From: Pseudomonas sp. MRSN 12121 | GTDB lineage: Bacteria; Pseudomonadota; Gammaproteobacteria; Pseudomonadales; Pseudomonadaceae | NCBI RefSeq assembly: GCF_000931465.1 | Contig: NZ_CP010892.1 | Location: 6,595,388 to 6,659,387, forward strand | Length of the DNA stretch: 64,000 bases | Reading direction: 5' to 3' | Shown: positions 19,811 to 29,390 of the stretch, piece after piece | Numbering within the stretch: the stretch's first letter is position 1 | Layout: each line of letters starts with the position of its first letter | Notes under the pieces: model-generated | The model's input: the letters and a program-made list of their open reading frames with translations, nothing else | Databases searched by the model: none | What the model was told of the DNA's origin: nothing | Translations under genes and position numbers: made by a program

Positions 19811-22030
19811 TCAACGCACCGTCAGCACCGGGCTGCCGAGACGCTCCAGCAAGGTGGCCTGGGCGCTGCGCGGGTTCTGGTTGCCGGTCGGGGTATTGCG
19901 GATGTAGCGCCCGTCCGACTGCAGGCTCCAGCTGTGGGTGTTATCGGTGAGATAACTTTCCAGCTCCTTCTTGACCCGCAGGATCAGCTTCTTGCCCTCT
20001 ACCGGGAAGCAGGTCTCGACGCGCTTGTCGAGGTTGCGCTCCATCCAGTCGGCACTGGAGAGGAACATCTGCTCCTCGCCGCCATTGAGGAAATAGAACA
20101 CCCGGGTGTGCTCCAGGAAGCGGCCGATGATCGAGCGCACATGGATGTTATGCGACACGCCGGCGATGCCCGGCCGCAGGCAGCACATGCCGCGCACCAC
20201 CAGGTCGATGCGCACGCCCGACTGGCTGGCCTTGTACAGCGCGCGAATGATCTTCGGATCGGTCAGCGAGTTGAACTTGGCGATGATGTGCGCCGGCTTG
20301 CCGTCCAGGGCGAACTGGGTCTCGCGGGCAATCATGTCGAGCATGCCCTTCTTCAGGGTGAACGGCGCGTGCAGCAGCTTCTTCATGCGCAGGGTCTTGC
20401 CCATGCCGATCAGCTGGCTGAACAGCTTGCCGACGTCCTCGCACAGGGCGTCGTCGGAGGTCAGCAGGCTGTAGTCGGTATACAGGCGGGCGTTGCCGGC
20501 GTGGTAGTTACCGGTGCCCAGGTGCGCATAACGCACGATCTCACCGGCTTCGCGGCGCAGGATCAGCATCATCTTGGCGTGGGTCTTGAAGCCGACCACG
20601 CCGTAGATCACCACCGCACCGGCCGCTTGCAGGCGGCTGGCCAGTTGCAGGTTGGACTCTTCGTCGAAACGCGCCCGCAGCTCGATCACCGCGGTGACTT
20701 CCTTGCCGTTGCGCGCCGCGTCCACCAGGGCGTCGACGATTTCCGAGTTGGCGCCGCTGCGATACAGGGTCTGGCGTACCGCCAGCACGTGCGGGTCCTT
20801 GGCGGCCTGGCGCAGCAGGTCGACCACCGGGGTGAAGGATTCGAACGGGTGCAGCAGCAGGATGTCCTGCTTGCTGACCACGCTGAAGATGTTCTCGCTG
20901 TTCTGCAGCAGCTTGGGAATCTGCGGGGTGAACGGGGTGTATTGCAGCTCCGGGTGGCTGTCCAGGCCGGTGATGCTGAACAGGCGCGTCAGGTTGACCG
21001 GACCGTTGACCTGGTACAGCTCGGTCTCGCTCAGGCTGAACTGCTTGAGCAGGTAGTCGGAGAGGTGTTTCGGGCAGGTATCGGCCACCTCCAGGCGCAC
21101 CGCATCACCGTAGCGGCGGGAGAACAGTTCGCCGCGCAGGGCGCGCGCCAGGTCTTCGACGTCCTCGGAGTCCAGCGCCAGGTCGGCGTTGCGGGTCAGG
21201 CGGAACTGATAGCAGCCTTTCACCTTCATGCCCTGGAACAGGTCATCGGCGTGGGCGTGGATCATCGACGACAGGAACACATAGTTGTCGCCAGGGCCGC
21301 CGACTTCTTCCGGCACCTTGATGATCCGCGGCAGCAGGCGCGGCGCCGGAATGATCGCCAGGCCGGAGTCGCGGCCGAAGGCGTCGATCCCTTCGAGCTC
21401 GACGATGAAGTTCAGGCTCTTGTTCACCAGCAACGGGAACGGGTGGGTCGGATCGAGGCCGATCGGCGTGATGATCGGGGCGATCTCGTCGCGGAAGTAG
21501 CGACGCACCCAGGTCTTGAGCTTGGCGGTCCAGTAACGACGGCGGATGAAGCGGACCTGGTGCTTCTCCAGCTCCGGCAGCAGGACGTCGTTGAGAATCG
21601 CGTACTGGCGGTCGACCTGGCTGTGTACCAGGTCGCTGATGCGCGCCAGCGCCTGGTGCGGTTGCAGGCCATCGGCGCCGGCCTGTTCGCGGGCGAAGGT
21701 GATCTGCTTCTTCAGGCCGGCGACGCGGATCTCGAAGAACTCATCCAGGTTGCTGGAGAAGATCAGCAGGAACTTCAGGCGTTCCAGCAACGGGTAGGAC
21801 TCATCCAGCGCCTGCTCCAGCACGCGGATGTTGAACTGCAGTTGCGACAGCTCGCGATGGATGTACAGGCTGCTGTCATCCAGGCTCGGAATGACCAGGG
21901 TCGGCATCGCCACATGGGGCGCATCCGCCTGCACGGGCGGGGCTTCGAGCTCCGGAGGCGTTTCGACGACCTGCTCGACCACGGGCTGAGCTTCTTTTAC
22001 GGCAACTTCAGTGAGTCCTTCGGTATTCAT
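19811..22030 (-). CDS. ppk: Polyphosphate kinase Ppk1
   Basis: 739 residues. An unusual acidic, Pro-rich N-terminal tail of about 45 residues precedes the N-domain (YIHRELSQLQFNIRVLEQAL). The two catalytic domains carry the autophosphorylated His region (YGVVGFKTHAKMMLILRRE) and the second PLD-like motif. The enzyme builds polyphosphate from ATP, reversing with Ppx activity. The start may lie further in, since many homologues begin near the YIHREL segment, but the first ATG is used here. hemB lies 19 bases upstream on the same strand, suggesting co-transcription. Confidence 0.96.
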   Translation of the reverse strand: MNTEGLTEVAVKEAQPVVEQVVETPPELEAPPVQADAPHVAMPTLVIPSLDDSSLYIHRELSQLQFNIRVLEQALDESYPLLERLKFLLIFSSNLDEFFEIRVAGLKKQITFAREQAGADGLQPHQALARISDLVHSQVDRQYAILNDVLLPELEKHQVRFIRRRYWTAKLKTWVRRYFRDEIAPIITPIGLDPTHPFPLLVNKSLNFIVELEGIDAFGRDSGLAIIPAPRLLPRIIKVPEEVGGPGDNYVFLSSMIHAHADDLFQGMKVKGCYQFRLTRNADLALDSEDVEDLARALRGELFSRRYGDAVRLEVADTCPKHLSDYLLKQFSLSETELYQVNGPVNLTRLFSITGLDSHPELQYTPFTPQIPKLLQNSENIFSVVSKQDILLLHPFESFTPVVDLLRQAAKDPHVLAVRQTLYRSGANSEIVDALVDAARNGKEVTAVIELRARFDEESNLQLASRLQAAGAVVIYGVVGFKTHAKMMLILRREAGEIVRYAHLGTGNYHAGNARLYTDYSLLTSDDALCEDVGKLFSQLIGMGKTLRMKKLLHAPFTLKKGMLDMIARETQFALDGKPAHIIAKFNSLTDPKIIRALYKASQSGVRIDLVVRGMCCLRPGIAGVSHNIHVRSIIGRFLEHTRVFYFLNGGEEQMFLSSADWMERNLDKRVETCFPVEGKKLILRVKKELESYLTDNTHSWSLQSDGRYIRNTPTGNQNPRSAQATLLERLGSPVLTVR

Positions 22031-22048
22031 CGCGTGTTCCTGGGAGGG

Positions 22049-23062
22049 CTATTTTTGCTCTCGTAACAATTGAGCAGCACGAACGGCAAAGTAGGTCAGG
22101 ATGCCATCGGCACCCGCACGTTTAAAGGCGGTCAAGGATTCGAGAATCACCCCTTCGCTCAACCAGCCATTCTGGATCGCCGCCATGTGCATGGCGTATT
22201 CGCCGCTGACCTGATAGACAAAGGTCGGCACCTTGAATTCATCCTTGACCCGAAAAAGGATGTCCAGGTACGGCATGCCCGGCTTGACCATGACCATGTC
22301 CGCGCCCTCGGCGAGGTCGGCGGCCACTTCATGCAGGGCTTCATGGCTATTGGCCGGGTCCATCTGGTAGGAGGCCTTGTTGGCCTTGCCCAGGTTCAGC
22401 GCCGAACCGACCGCCTCGCGGAACGGGCCATAGTAGGCGCTGGCGTACTTGGCCGAGTAGGCCATGATCCGCACATTGACGTGTCCGGCCAGCTCCAGGG
22501 CTTCGCGGATCGCCTGGATGCGGCCGTCCATCATGTCCGAAGGCGCCACCACCTGGGCTCCCGCTTCGGCATGGGACAACGCCTGCCTGACCAGGGCATC
22601 GACGGTGATGTCGTTCTGCACGTAACCGTCTTCGTCGAGAATGCCGTCCTGGCCGTGGGTGGTGAACGGGTCCAGCGCCACGTCGGTGATCACCCCAAGC
22701 TCCGGGAAACGCTCGCGCAACGCACGGGTGGCGCGCTGGGCGATACCGTCCGGGTTCCAGGCTTCGGCGGCGTCCAGCGACTTGAGCTCGGTCGGGGTCA
22801 CCGGGAACAGCGCCAGCGCGGGAATCCCCAGCTCGACCCACTGCGCCGCTTCTTCGAGCAACAGGTCGATGGTCAGGCGCTCGACTCCCGGCATCGACGT
22901 CACCGCTTCCCGGCGATTCTCACCATCGAGCACAAAAACCGGGAGGATCAGGTCGTCGGTGGTCAGGACGTTTTCACGAACCAGGCGACGAGAGAAGTCA
23001 TCACGACGGTTGCGGCGCAGGCGGGTGGCAGGAAACAAGCGGTTGGCTGGGGTAAAGCTCAC
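22049..23062 (-). CDS. hemB: Delta-aminolevulinic acid dehydratase (porphobilinogen synthase) HemB
   Basis: 337 residues from a GTG start with AGGAG seven bases before it; this start gives the N-terminus SFTPANRLFPATRLRRNRRDD and the length of the P. aeruginosa enzyme, whereas the longer reading frame adds an unconserved leader. It joins two aminolevulinate molecules to porphobilinogen in heme synthesis. The Schiff-base lysines lie in the MAYSAKYASAYYGPFREA and VKPGMPYLDI segments. DVALDPFTTHGQDG has Asp where zinc enzymes have Cys, the magnesium-type active site known for Pseudomonas. Confidence 0.96.
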   Translation of the reverse strand: MSFTPANRLFPATRLRRNRRDDFSRRLVRENVLTTDDLILPVFVLDGENRREAVTSMPGVERLTIDLLLEEAAQWVELGIPALALFPVTPTELKSLDAAEAWNPDGIAQRATRALRERFPELGVITDVALDPFTTHGQDGILDEDGYVQNDITVDALVRQALSHAEAGAQVVAPSDMMDGRIQAIREALELAGHVNVRIMAYSAKYASAYYGPFREAVGSALNLGKANKASYQMDPANSHEALHEVAADLAEGADMVMVKPGMPYLDILFRVKDEFKVPTFVYQVSGEYAMHMAAIQNGWLSEGVILESLTAFKRAGADGILTYFAVRAAQLLREQK

Positions 23063-23269
23063 GACAGACTCCTGAGCCCGGGCAGGCGGGCGAGCGTGAC
23101 AGTTATAAGCGGCCATTATGACGAACGGATGACAGTTGTGCTTAACCCTGTGACCGGTAGTCGCAGCTATTGTCCGGCCAGCATTTGTTCACGTCGAGAC
23201 ACATTTGGATACTTTCCTCCATGGGCTCGAAGGGGTAGGCTGCGCGTTCATTTCGCCAGCATCCAGACA

Positions 23270-23893
23270 ATGCTCCAACAATTTCTTCAGGAATTCGGCT
23301 ACTTCGCCCTCTTTCTCGGCACGTTCTTCGAAGGCGAGACCATCCTGGTCCTGGCCGGTTTCCTCGCGTTTCGCGGATACATGGACATCAACCTGGTGGT
23401 GGTCGTGGCGTTCTTCGGCAGCTATGCCGGCGACCAGCTGTGGTACTTCCTGGGCCGCAAGCACGGGCGCAAGCTGCTGGCGCGCAAGCCACGCTGGCAG
23501 ATGATGGGCGATCGGGCGCTGGAGCATATCCGCAAGCATCCGGACATCTGGGTACTGAGCTTTCGCTTCGTCTATGGCCTGCGCACGGTGATGCCGGTGG
23601 CCATCGGCCTGTCGGGGTATCCGCCGGGACGCTACCTGTTGCTCAACGGCATTGGCGCGGCGATCTGGGCCGCCGCCCTGGCCGCCGCGGCCTATCACTT
23701 CGGCGCGGTCCTGGAAGGCATGCTGGGCAGCATCAAGAAATACGAGCTGTGGGTGCTCGGCGCCTTGCTGGTCCTGGGCTTCGCCCTGTGGCTGCGACGC
23801 CGCTTCAAGAACGCGCGGCTGGCCAAGGCCATCTACGAAGCCGAACAGGTCAAGCAGGACGCCAGCTGCAAGCCTAAGACGCCAGCCGAGTAA
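23270..23893 (+). CDS. DedA family membrane protein
   Basis: 207 residues. Membrane helices with the DedA/SNARE-associated fold: FLGTFFEGETILVLAGFLA near the start, GDQLWYFLGRKHGRK, then FRFVYGLRTVMPVAIG with the conserved Arg residues and a final helix (LWVLGALLVLGFALWL). DedA proteins are lipid-handling, proton-linked membrane proteins; some flip undecaprenyl phosphate or phosphatidylethanolamine. ATG chosen at the start of homology; its ribosome site is weak. The 3' end overlaps the convergent hydroxylase gene by 20 bases. Confidence 0.92.
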   Translation: MLQQFLQEFGYFALFLGTFFEGETILVLAGFLAFRGYMDINLVVVVAFFGSYAGDQLWYFLGRKHGRKLLARKPRWQMMGDRALEHIRKHPDIWVLSFRFVYGLRTVMPVAIGLSGYPPGRYLLLNGIGAAIWAAALAAAAYHFGAVLEGMLGSIKKYELWVLGALLVLGFALWLRRRFKNARLAKAIYEAEQVKQDASCKPKTPAE

Positions 23894-25121
23894 GGCGGGC
23901 CCGACAGCCATACAGCGCGATGCCGCTGAGCAGGCTGTAGCTGACCAGGCCGACCCAGCCCAAAGCGCTGGCCGGCCATAGCCCGACCAGGGGCGCGAGC
24001 CACACCAGCGGCAGGTTCGATGCCAGCCGCAGCAACTCCATCTTCAGCGCCCACGGGCGGTTCTCCAGCATCACCCCCAGCACGAACAGCCCCAGGGTCG
24101 TGGCGCCCCCGCCCAGTACCAGGGCGGCGACCGGCAGTTGTTCGCCCTGCGTCATCAGGTAACTGCCAAAAGCCGCGTATACCGCGAATTGCAGCACCAC
24201 ATAGAGCTGTTGCCCGACATCCAGCGGCACCTCGAACTTGCGGAACAGGGCAAGGTCCGGCTTGCCCATCGGGTATCTGGCCGCCACATCCGCCGGGCGC
24301 CAGCCGGTCCGCATGAACCAGATCCTCAGCTTGTCCCGATAGCGCTCGGCACGCCGCGCATCGGCCAGCAGCTGGGCGTAGAACTGCAGGTTGGCCCACA
24401 CCGGGTTCCAGCTCGCCAGCGGCGTGGTGACGCCGAACACCGGCGGCTCGTTGTCATCCTCCTCCTGGAAGGTGCCGAACAGACGGTCCCAAATAATGAA
24501 CACGCCACCGTAGTTGCGATCCATGTAGAGAGCGTTCTGCGCATGGTGAGCCCGATGATTGGACGGCGAGACGAAAAACCACTCGAACCAGCCCAGCTTG
24601 GGAATATGCCGGGTATGCACCCAGAACTGGTACAGCAGGTTCAACGCGCCCACGCTGACGAACACCAGCAGCGGCACCCCCAGCACCGCCATCGGCAGAT
24701 AGAAGATCCAGCTCAGCAAGAAACCGGTGCTGGTCTGGCGCAATGCCGTGGACAGGTTGTAGTCCTCGCTCTGGTGGTGCACCGAATGCGCCGCCCAGAG
24801 GATGTTGCGCTCATGCCCCATGCGGTGCAGCCAGTAGTAGCAAAGGTCGTAGAGCACAAAGGCGAATACCCAGGTCCAGGCGCTGTCGGCCGACAGGCTA
24901 AACAGACTCAGGTGCTCCAGGGCAAACGCGTAGGTCACCAGCCCGACGCCCTTGGTCAGCAGCCCGGTGGTGGTCGACAAGGCCCCGGTACTGAGGCTGT
25001 TGATCGCATCCGCGACCCGATAGTTGCTCACCCCCCGCCAGCGGTCGACCAGCAGTTCGAGGGCAATCAGCACAAAGAAGAACGGCACCGCATACAGAAT
25101 GAAATTCATCACACGCCCCAT
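23874..25121 (-). CDS. Sterol desaturase / fatty acid hydroxylase family membrane protein
   Basis: 415 residues with several membrane helices. The eight-histidine di-iron signature is clear: HRMGH near residue 100, HSVHHQ near 113 and HRAHH near 188. These integral-membrane oxygenases hydroxylate or desaturate lipids. After the catalytic half a second block of four hydrophobic helices (from about residue 300) makes the protein longer than simple family members and resembles the alkylglycerol monooxygenase (AGMO/TMEM195) group. Substrate unknown. Initiation could also be at the fifth residue Met. Confidence 0.9.
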   Translation of the reverse strand: MGRVMNFILYAVPFFFVLIALELLVDRWRGVSNYRVADAINSLSTGALSTTTGLLTKGVGLVTYAFALEHLSLFSLSADSAWTWVFAFVLYDLCYYWLHRMGHERNILWAAHSVHHQSEDYNLSTALRQTSTGFLLSWIFYLPMAVLGVPLLVFVSVGALNLLYQFWVHTRHIPKLGWFEWFFVSPSNHRAHHAQNALYMDRNYGGVFIIWDRLFGTFQEEDDNEPPVFGVTTPLASWNPVWANLQFYAQLLADARRAERYRDKLRIWFMRTGWRPADVAARYPMGKPDLALFRKFEVPLDVGQQLYVVLQFAVYAAFGSYLMTQGEQLPVAALVLGGGATTLGLFVLGVMLENRPWALKMELLRLASNLPLVWLAPLVGLWPASALGWVGLVSYSLLSGIALYGCRARLTRLAS

Positions 25122-25221
25122 CGCAAACCTTGGCGAAGATTAGGTCCGGCAGCGGGATAACCCTATGGCAACGGGCGACAAATTAGTGGACATTTGACGC
25201 CATGAATCTGGAGAACAAACC

Positions 25222-25890
25222 ATGAGCAAAAAAGTTGCAGTGATCCTTTCCGGCTGTGGCGTCTATGACGGCGCCGAGATCCATGAAAGCGTCATCACCC
25301 TGCTGCGCCTGGACCAGCGCGGCGCGCAGGTGCAGTGCTTCGCCCCCAACATCGCCCAGTTGCACGTGATCAACCACCTGACGGGCGAAGAGATGCCCGA
25401 GTCGCGCAATGTCCTGGTGGAGTCGGCGCGCATCGCCCGCGGTCAGGTGAAGGATATCCGCGAGGCCAACGCCGAAGACTTCGACGCGTTGATCGTCCCG
25501 GGCGGCTTCGGCGCGGCCAAGAACCTCTCCAACTTCGCCATCGAAGGCGCCGGCTGCGCGGTCCAGCCCGATGTCCTGGCGCTGACCGAAGCCTTCGCCG
25601 AAGCCGGCAAGCCGGTAGGCCTGATCTGCATCTCGCCGGCCCTGGCGGCGAAAATCTACGGGCCGGGCGTGACCTGCACCATTGGCAACGACGCCGACAC
25701 CGCGGCCGCTGTGAAGAAAATGGGCGCCACCCACGAAGAGTGCGTCGTCGGCGACATCATCGAGGACAAGGCGCGCAAGCTGGTCAGCACCCCGGCCTAT
25801 ATGCTCGCGCAGTCCATCGGCGAAGCGGCGGGCGGGATCAACAAGCTGGTGGACCGGGTACTGGAACTCACCCACGACAACGACGAATGA
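25222..25890 (+). CDS. elbB: Isoprenoid biosynthesis glyoxalase ElbB
   Basis: 222 residues of the DJ-1/PfpI fold. N-terminal VAVILSGCGVYDGAEIHES and the DALIVPGGFGAAKNLSNFA segment are typical of ElbB (sigma cross-reacting protein 27A). The nucleophile elbow Cys is in GLICISPAL. E. coli ElbB has glyoxalase activity; the link to isoprenoid synthesis is historical. ATG with GGAG upstream. Single gene. Confidence 0.93.
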   Translation: MSKKVAVILSGCGVYDGAEIHESVITLLRLDQRGAQVQCFAPNIAQLHVINHLTGEEMPESRNVLVESARIARGQVKDIREANAEDFDALIVPGGFGAAKNLSNFAIEGAGCAVQPDVLALTEAFAEAGKPVGLICISPALAAKIYGPGVTCTIGNDADTAAAVKKMGATHEECVVGDIIEDKARKLVSTPAYMLAQSIGEAAGGINKLVDRVLELTHDNDE

Positions 25891-25938
25891 CCCCGCAGCC
25901 GTGGCGAGCGACCAGCCGCGCTCGCCACACCGCGTGAA

Positions 25939-26394
25939 TCAGGCCTGGCGCGCCAGTCGCGTCAGGATCCGGTCCAGGGCATTGGCGAAAGCCTGCTTCT
26001 CCCGATCGCCATACGGCCCCTGCCCCCCGCCCACCTGCCCCTGCTCACGCAGATCGGTAAACAGGTTGCGCACCGCCAGCCGCTCCCCCATGTTCTGCGC
26101 GTCGAACTCCTTGCCCCGCGGATCGAGGGCGGCGACGCCCTTCTTCACCAGCCGGTCGGCCAGGGGCACGTCGCTACAGATCACCAGCTCGCCCGGCACG
26201 GCGTGCTCCACCAGATAGTCGTCGGCCGCATCCGGGCCGCTGGGCACCACGATCAACTTGACGCAGGCGAACGCCGGCTTGATCTGCGGCTGCCCCGCCA
26301 CCAGCACCAGTTCGAACTGGCGCTTGAGGGCAAACCTCACCACCTGGTCCTTCGCCGCCTTGGGGCAGGCATCGGCATCGATCCACACACGCAT
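25939..26394 (-). CDS. YaiI/YqxD family protein (DUF188)
   Basis: 151 residues. The opening VWIDADACPKAAKDQVVRFA, the central LVEHAVPGELVICSDVPLADRLV and the LDPRGKEFDAQNMGERLA segment are the DUF188 signature; the conserved Asp residues and fold resemble PIN-like nucleases, but no function is established. Convergent with elbB; a REP pair sits just upstream. Confidence 0.92.
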   Translation of the reverse strand: MRVWIDADACPKAAKDQVVRFALKRQFELVLVAGQPQIKPAFACVKLIVVPSGPDAADDYLVEHAVPGELVICSDVPLADRLVKKGVAALDPRGKEFDAQNMGERLAVRNLFTDLREQGQVGGGQGPYGDREKQAFANALDRILTRLARQA

Positions 26395-26415
26395 TGCGTC
26401 ATTCCTCTGAAAAGC

Positions 26416-26474
26416 ATCGCGGGCAAGCCTCGCTCCCTACAGTGATCGCTGTAGGAGCGAGGCTTGCCCGCGAT
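26416..26474. repeat. REP-type inverted repeat pair
   Basis: ATCGCGGGCAAGCCTCGCTC (26416 onward) and its inverse ending at 26474, separated by six bases, giving a near-perfect cruciform. It lies between the YaiI-family gene and the FTR1 gene. Confidence 0.85.
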
Positions 26475-26493
26475 AATGAGCGAAGCGGATGCC

Positions 26494-28392
26494 TCAGGAA
26501 ACCTGGGCCCGGCGCTTCTCGGTGATGCGGCTGCGACTGTAGAGCACGATGATCGCCACGATCGCCACCGCCTGGGCGGTCAGCGAGTAGGCGTCGGCGT
26601 GAATCCCCAGCCAGTCGAAGTCGAAGAACGCCACTGGCCGCGTGCCGAAGATCCCGGCCTCTTGCAGCGCCTTGACGCCATGCCCGGCGAAGACCACCGA
26701 CAAGGCACACAACAACGCCGCATTGATCCCGAAGAACAGCGTCAGCGGCAGCTTGGCCGAACCGCGCAGGATCACCCAGGCCAGGCCGACCAGCAGCACC
26801 AGCGCCGTGGCGCCACCGGCCAGCACCGCCTCATGACCCGCCGGGCCGGCCTGCAGCCAGAGGGTTTCGTAGAACAGGATCACTTCGAACAGCTCGCGAT
26901 AGACCGAGAAGAACGCCAGCACCGCGAAACCGAAACGCCCGCCGCCGCTCACCAGGCTGCTCTTGATGTAGTCCTGCCAGGCCGCCGCATGCCGGCGATC
27001 GTGCATCCACACCCCGAGCCACAGCACCATGACGCTGGCGAACAGCGCCGTGGCGCCTTCCAGCAGTTCACGCTGGGAGCCGCTGACATCGATCACGTAG
27101 GCCGCCAGCGCCCAGGTGCCCAGGCCGGCCAGCAAGGCCAGGCCCCAGCCGATATTGACGCTGCGCACCGCCGATTGCTGGCCGGTGTTCCGCAGGAACG
27201 CCAGGACCGCCGCCAGCACCAGGATGGCCTCCAGGCCTTCGCGCAGCAGGATCAGCAAGCCGGAGATGTAGCTCAGCGACCAGCTCAAGCCATCGCCGCC
27301 CAACAGGCCCGCGGACTCCTTCAGCTTGGCCTTGGCGGCCTCCAGGCGCTGCTCGGCCTGTGCTACCGGCAAGCCGTCCTGCAACGCCTGGCGGTAGGCC
27401 ATCAAGGCCTTCTCCGAATCCTTGCGCACGTTGCTGTCGACGTTGTCCAGAGAGCTCTCCACCAGCTCGAAGCCTTCCAGATACGCCGCTACCGACAGGT
27501 CATAGGCCTGCTCGCGGTCGCCAGCGCGGTAGGCGGCCAGGCTCTTGTCCAGGGTAGAGGCGGTGTAGTCGAGCAACTGCGCCGGGCCGCGCTTGACCTG
27601 CGGCGGCTGGGCGCGCTGGGCGCGGAACGTGGCCACGGCCTGCGAGCCTTCGACGGCCTCTACCTCGCTCGGCGTCTGGCGGGCCAGGTCGGCGAGGTTG
27701 TAGTTCTTGTCACCTTTGGCAGCAGCCGGATCGGCGGTGAAGCCGGCGATATAGGTCGCCAGGTCCCAGCGCTGCCGGTCATCCAGTTGATCGGCGAAGG
27801 ACGGCATGTCGGTGCCTTCGACGCCCAGGCCAAGGGTGTTGTAGATCGCGTAGAGGCTCAGGTGATCCAGGCGGGCCGCATCCCGCAGGTTGGCGGGCGG
27901 CGGCGTCAGGCCGACCCCGGCCGGGCCGTCGCCGGCGCCGGTATCGCCATGGCACACCGAGCAGTGCTGGGCATACAGCGGCGCACCACGGCTCGGATCG
28001 GGAGTGATGATCGGCGCCTGGCTGACCTCATAGGCCACCGCCAGCCTGGCCCCCAGTTGCCGCGCCTGGCGAGCGACGACCGCGCCTTCGGCCCTGGCCT
28101 TGATCGCACTGTCCAGGCTGGCGACGCCCTGCTCCAGCTCGGCCTTTTCCGGCTTGGCCGGCAACTCGGCGATGAGCCCCTGCAACACGCCGAGGAATTC
28201 GACCTGCTCGCGGTACTCGGACTCGTCGATCACCTTGCCCGCCTCGACCGTCGGCGGATAATCCGCACCAATGTAGTCGAGCAGATGCAGCGCCTTGGGC
28301 GCGCCTTCTACGGTGTCTGCCAGCAGATTGGAGCTGCACAGGGCCAATACTGGCAGTACAAGCCACGCCAGAAAACGGGAGGGGGCAGTCAT
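26494..28392 (-). CDS. Cytochrome c-FTR1 fusion iron permease
   Basis: 632 residues. Signal peptide (about 1-25), a periplasmic cytochrome c domain with the heme motif CSVCH at 144-148 and axial Met in GTDMPSFADQL, a helical linker, then a seven-helix FTR1 permease with LLREGLEAILV (the REGLE iron motif) and a second YRELFEVILF motif. FTR1 proteins import iron after oxidation of Fe(II); here the fused cytochrome probably takes the electron, replacing a separate multicopper oxidase. No clear Fur box was found in the 60 bases before the start. Single gene with no FetM or P19 partner next to it. Confidence 0.9.
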   Translation of the reverse strand: MTAPSRFLAWLVLPVLALCSSNLLADTVEGAPKALHLLDYIGADYPPTVEAGKVIDESEYREQVEFLGVLQGLIAELPAKPEKAELEQGVASLDSAIKARAEGAVVARQARQLGARLAVAYEVSQAPIITPDPSRGAPLYAQHCSVCHGDTGAGDGPAGVGLTPPPANLRDAARLDHLSLYAIYNTLGLGVEGTDMPSFADQLDDRQRWDLATYIAGFTADPAAAKGDKNYNLADLARQTPSEVEAVEGSQAVATFRAQRAQPPQVKRGPAQLLDYTASTLDKSLAAYRAGDREQAYDLSVAAYLEGFELVESSLDNVDSNVRKDSEKALMAYRQALQDGLPVAQAEQRLEAAKAKLKESAGLLGGDGLSWSLSYISGLLILLREGLEAILVLAAVLAFLRNTGQQSAVRSVNIGWGLALLAGLGTWALAAYVIDVSGSQRELLEGATALFASVMVLWLGVWMHDRRHAAAWQDYIKSSLVSGGGRFGFAVLAFFSVYRELFEVILFYETLWLQAGPAGHEAVLAGGATALVLLVGLAWVILRGSAKLPLTLFFGINAALLCALSVVFAGHGVKALQEAGIFGTRPVAFFDFDWLGIHADAYSLTAQAVAIVAIIVLYSRSRITEKRRAQVS

Positions 28393-28607
28393 GAACGAAT
28401 CTCAAATGGAAATACGAAGTAACACATTGTTCACTTAGAGTGACTTTCACTCAAGCGCTGTCATGTAACCACCCGGCTTCGCCAAGGGCCCGATGCTGGC
28501 TCAAAGCCTTGTGCGGCCCGGTCCCCCGGGTTTCCTGAAGAAACATGAAATAAATCCCCGCGCTCGCTCAAGAGCCGTTCGCCGCTGCCCCCTTCCCCTG
28601 TCGGACA

Positions 28608-28640
28608 TAAAAAAGGCGCCCCCGAGGGGCGCCTTGTTGT
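28608..28640 (-). terminator. Intrinsic terminator of lysE-family gene
   Basis: Minus-strand GGCGCCCCTCGGGGGCGCC followed by TTTTTT, 15 bases after the stop of the exporter gene. Confidence 0.85.
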
Positions 28641-28655
28641 TAAGCGGCGTCTGTC

Positions 28656-29288
28656 TCAGACCGGCGCTTTGCGGATCGTTGCCAGCAGCCCGGCAGCCCC
28701 CAGGAACAGCCCGGCGAACGTGCGGTTCATGCGGCGCTGCTGGGTCGGCGTACGCAGCAGGCGCAGCACCTTCGAGGCCAGCCCGGTGTAGCCGGCCATC
28801 ACGATCAGGTCGACGGCGATCATGGTCGCGCCGAGGATCAGGTACTGCTTCACCAGAGGCGCGTGCGGATCGATGAACTGCGGCAGCACCGCCAGCATGA
28901 ACACCAGCGCCTTGGGGTTGCTGATGTTGACCAGGAACCCGCGGAACACCAGGGCCAGGGGCTTGCCGATCGGGCGGATCGCGGCGTCGTCACTCAGGTC
29001 GCTGGGCAGTGCGCGCCATTGCTTGACGGCGAGGTAGACCAGGTACGCCACGCCGAACCATTTGATCGCGTAAAAGGCTGTCGAGGAGGCCGCGAGAATC
29101 GCTCCCACGCCGGCGGCGACAATCGCGATCTGCATCGCCAGGCCCAGTTGCAGGCCCAGGGCGTTCCAGTAGCCGCGCCAGAAACCGTATTGCAGGCCAC
29201 AGGACATCGACGCAATGGCGCCGGCTCCAGGGGAAAGGCTGATCACCCAGCAGGCGGCAAAAAATGCCAGCCATGTCTCAAGAACCAT
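28656..29288 (-). CDS. LysE/RhtB family amino-acid exporter
   Basis: 210 residues, six membrane helices. The N-terminal ISLSPGAGAIASMSCGLQYG motif is the family signature; the helix 3-4 region carries the charged loop, and FRGFLVNISNPKALVFM is the second signature. Family members export homoserine, threonine, lysine or other amino acids. The specific substrate cannot be read. Own terminator, so probably a single gene. Confidence 0.93.
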   Translation of the reverse strand: MVLETWLAFFAACWVISLSPGAGAIASMSCGLQYGFWRGYWNALGLQLGLAMQIAIVAAGVGAILAASSTAFYAIKWFGVAYLVYLAVKQWRALPSDLSDDAAIRPIGKPLALVFRGFLVNISNPKALVFMLAVLPQFIDPHAPLVKQYLILGATMIAVDLIVMAGYTGLASKVLRLLRTPTQQRRMNRTFAGLFLGAAGLLATIRKAPV

Positions 29289-29390
29289 CGCACACCTCGG
29301 CTCGAATTCGTCGTAGACGCCTAAGCTAATGCGCGAGCGGGCGGATGACCATAGATTTTTGTCGGCCCGCCAGTGGCAGCCGCACGAGGG

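Noticed and set aside
19799..22066. Very long plus-strand open frame opposite ppk1
   Set aside because: It is the antisense shadow of ppk1, which has clear catalytic motifs; long antisense frames are common in GC-rich DNA.
28393..28460. Fur box before the cytochrome c-FTR1 gene
   Set aside because: No stretch resembling the GATAAT hexamer repeats at acceptable mismatch.
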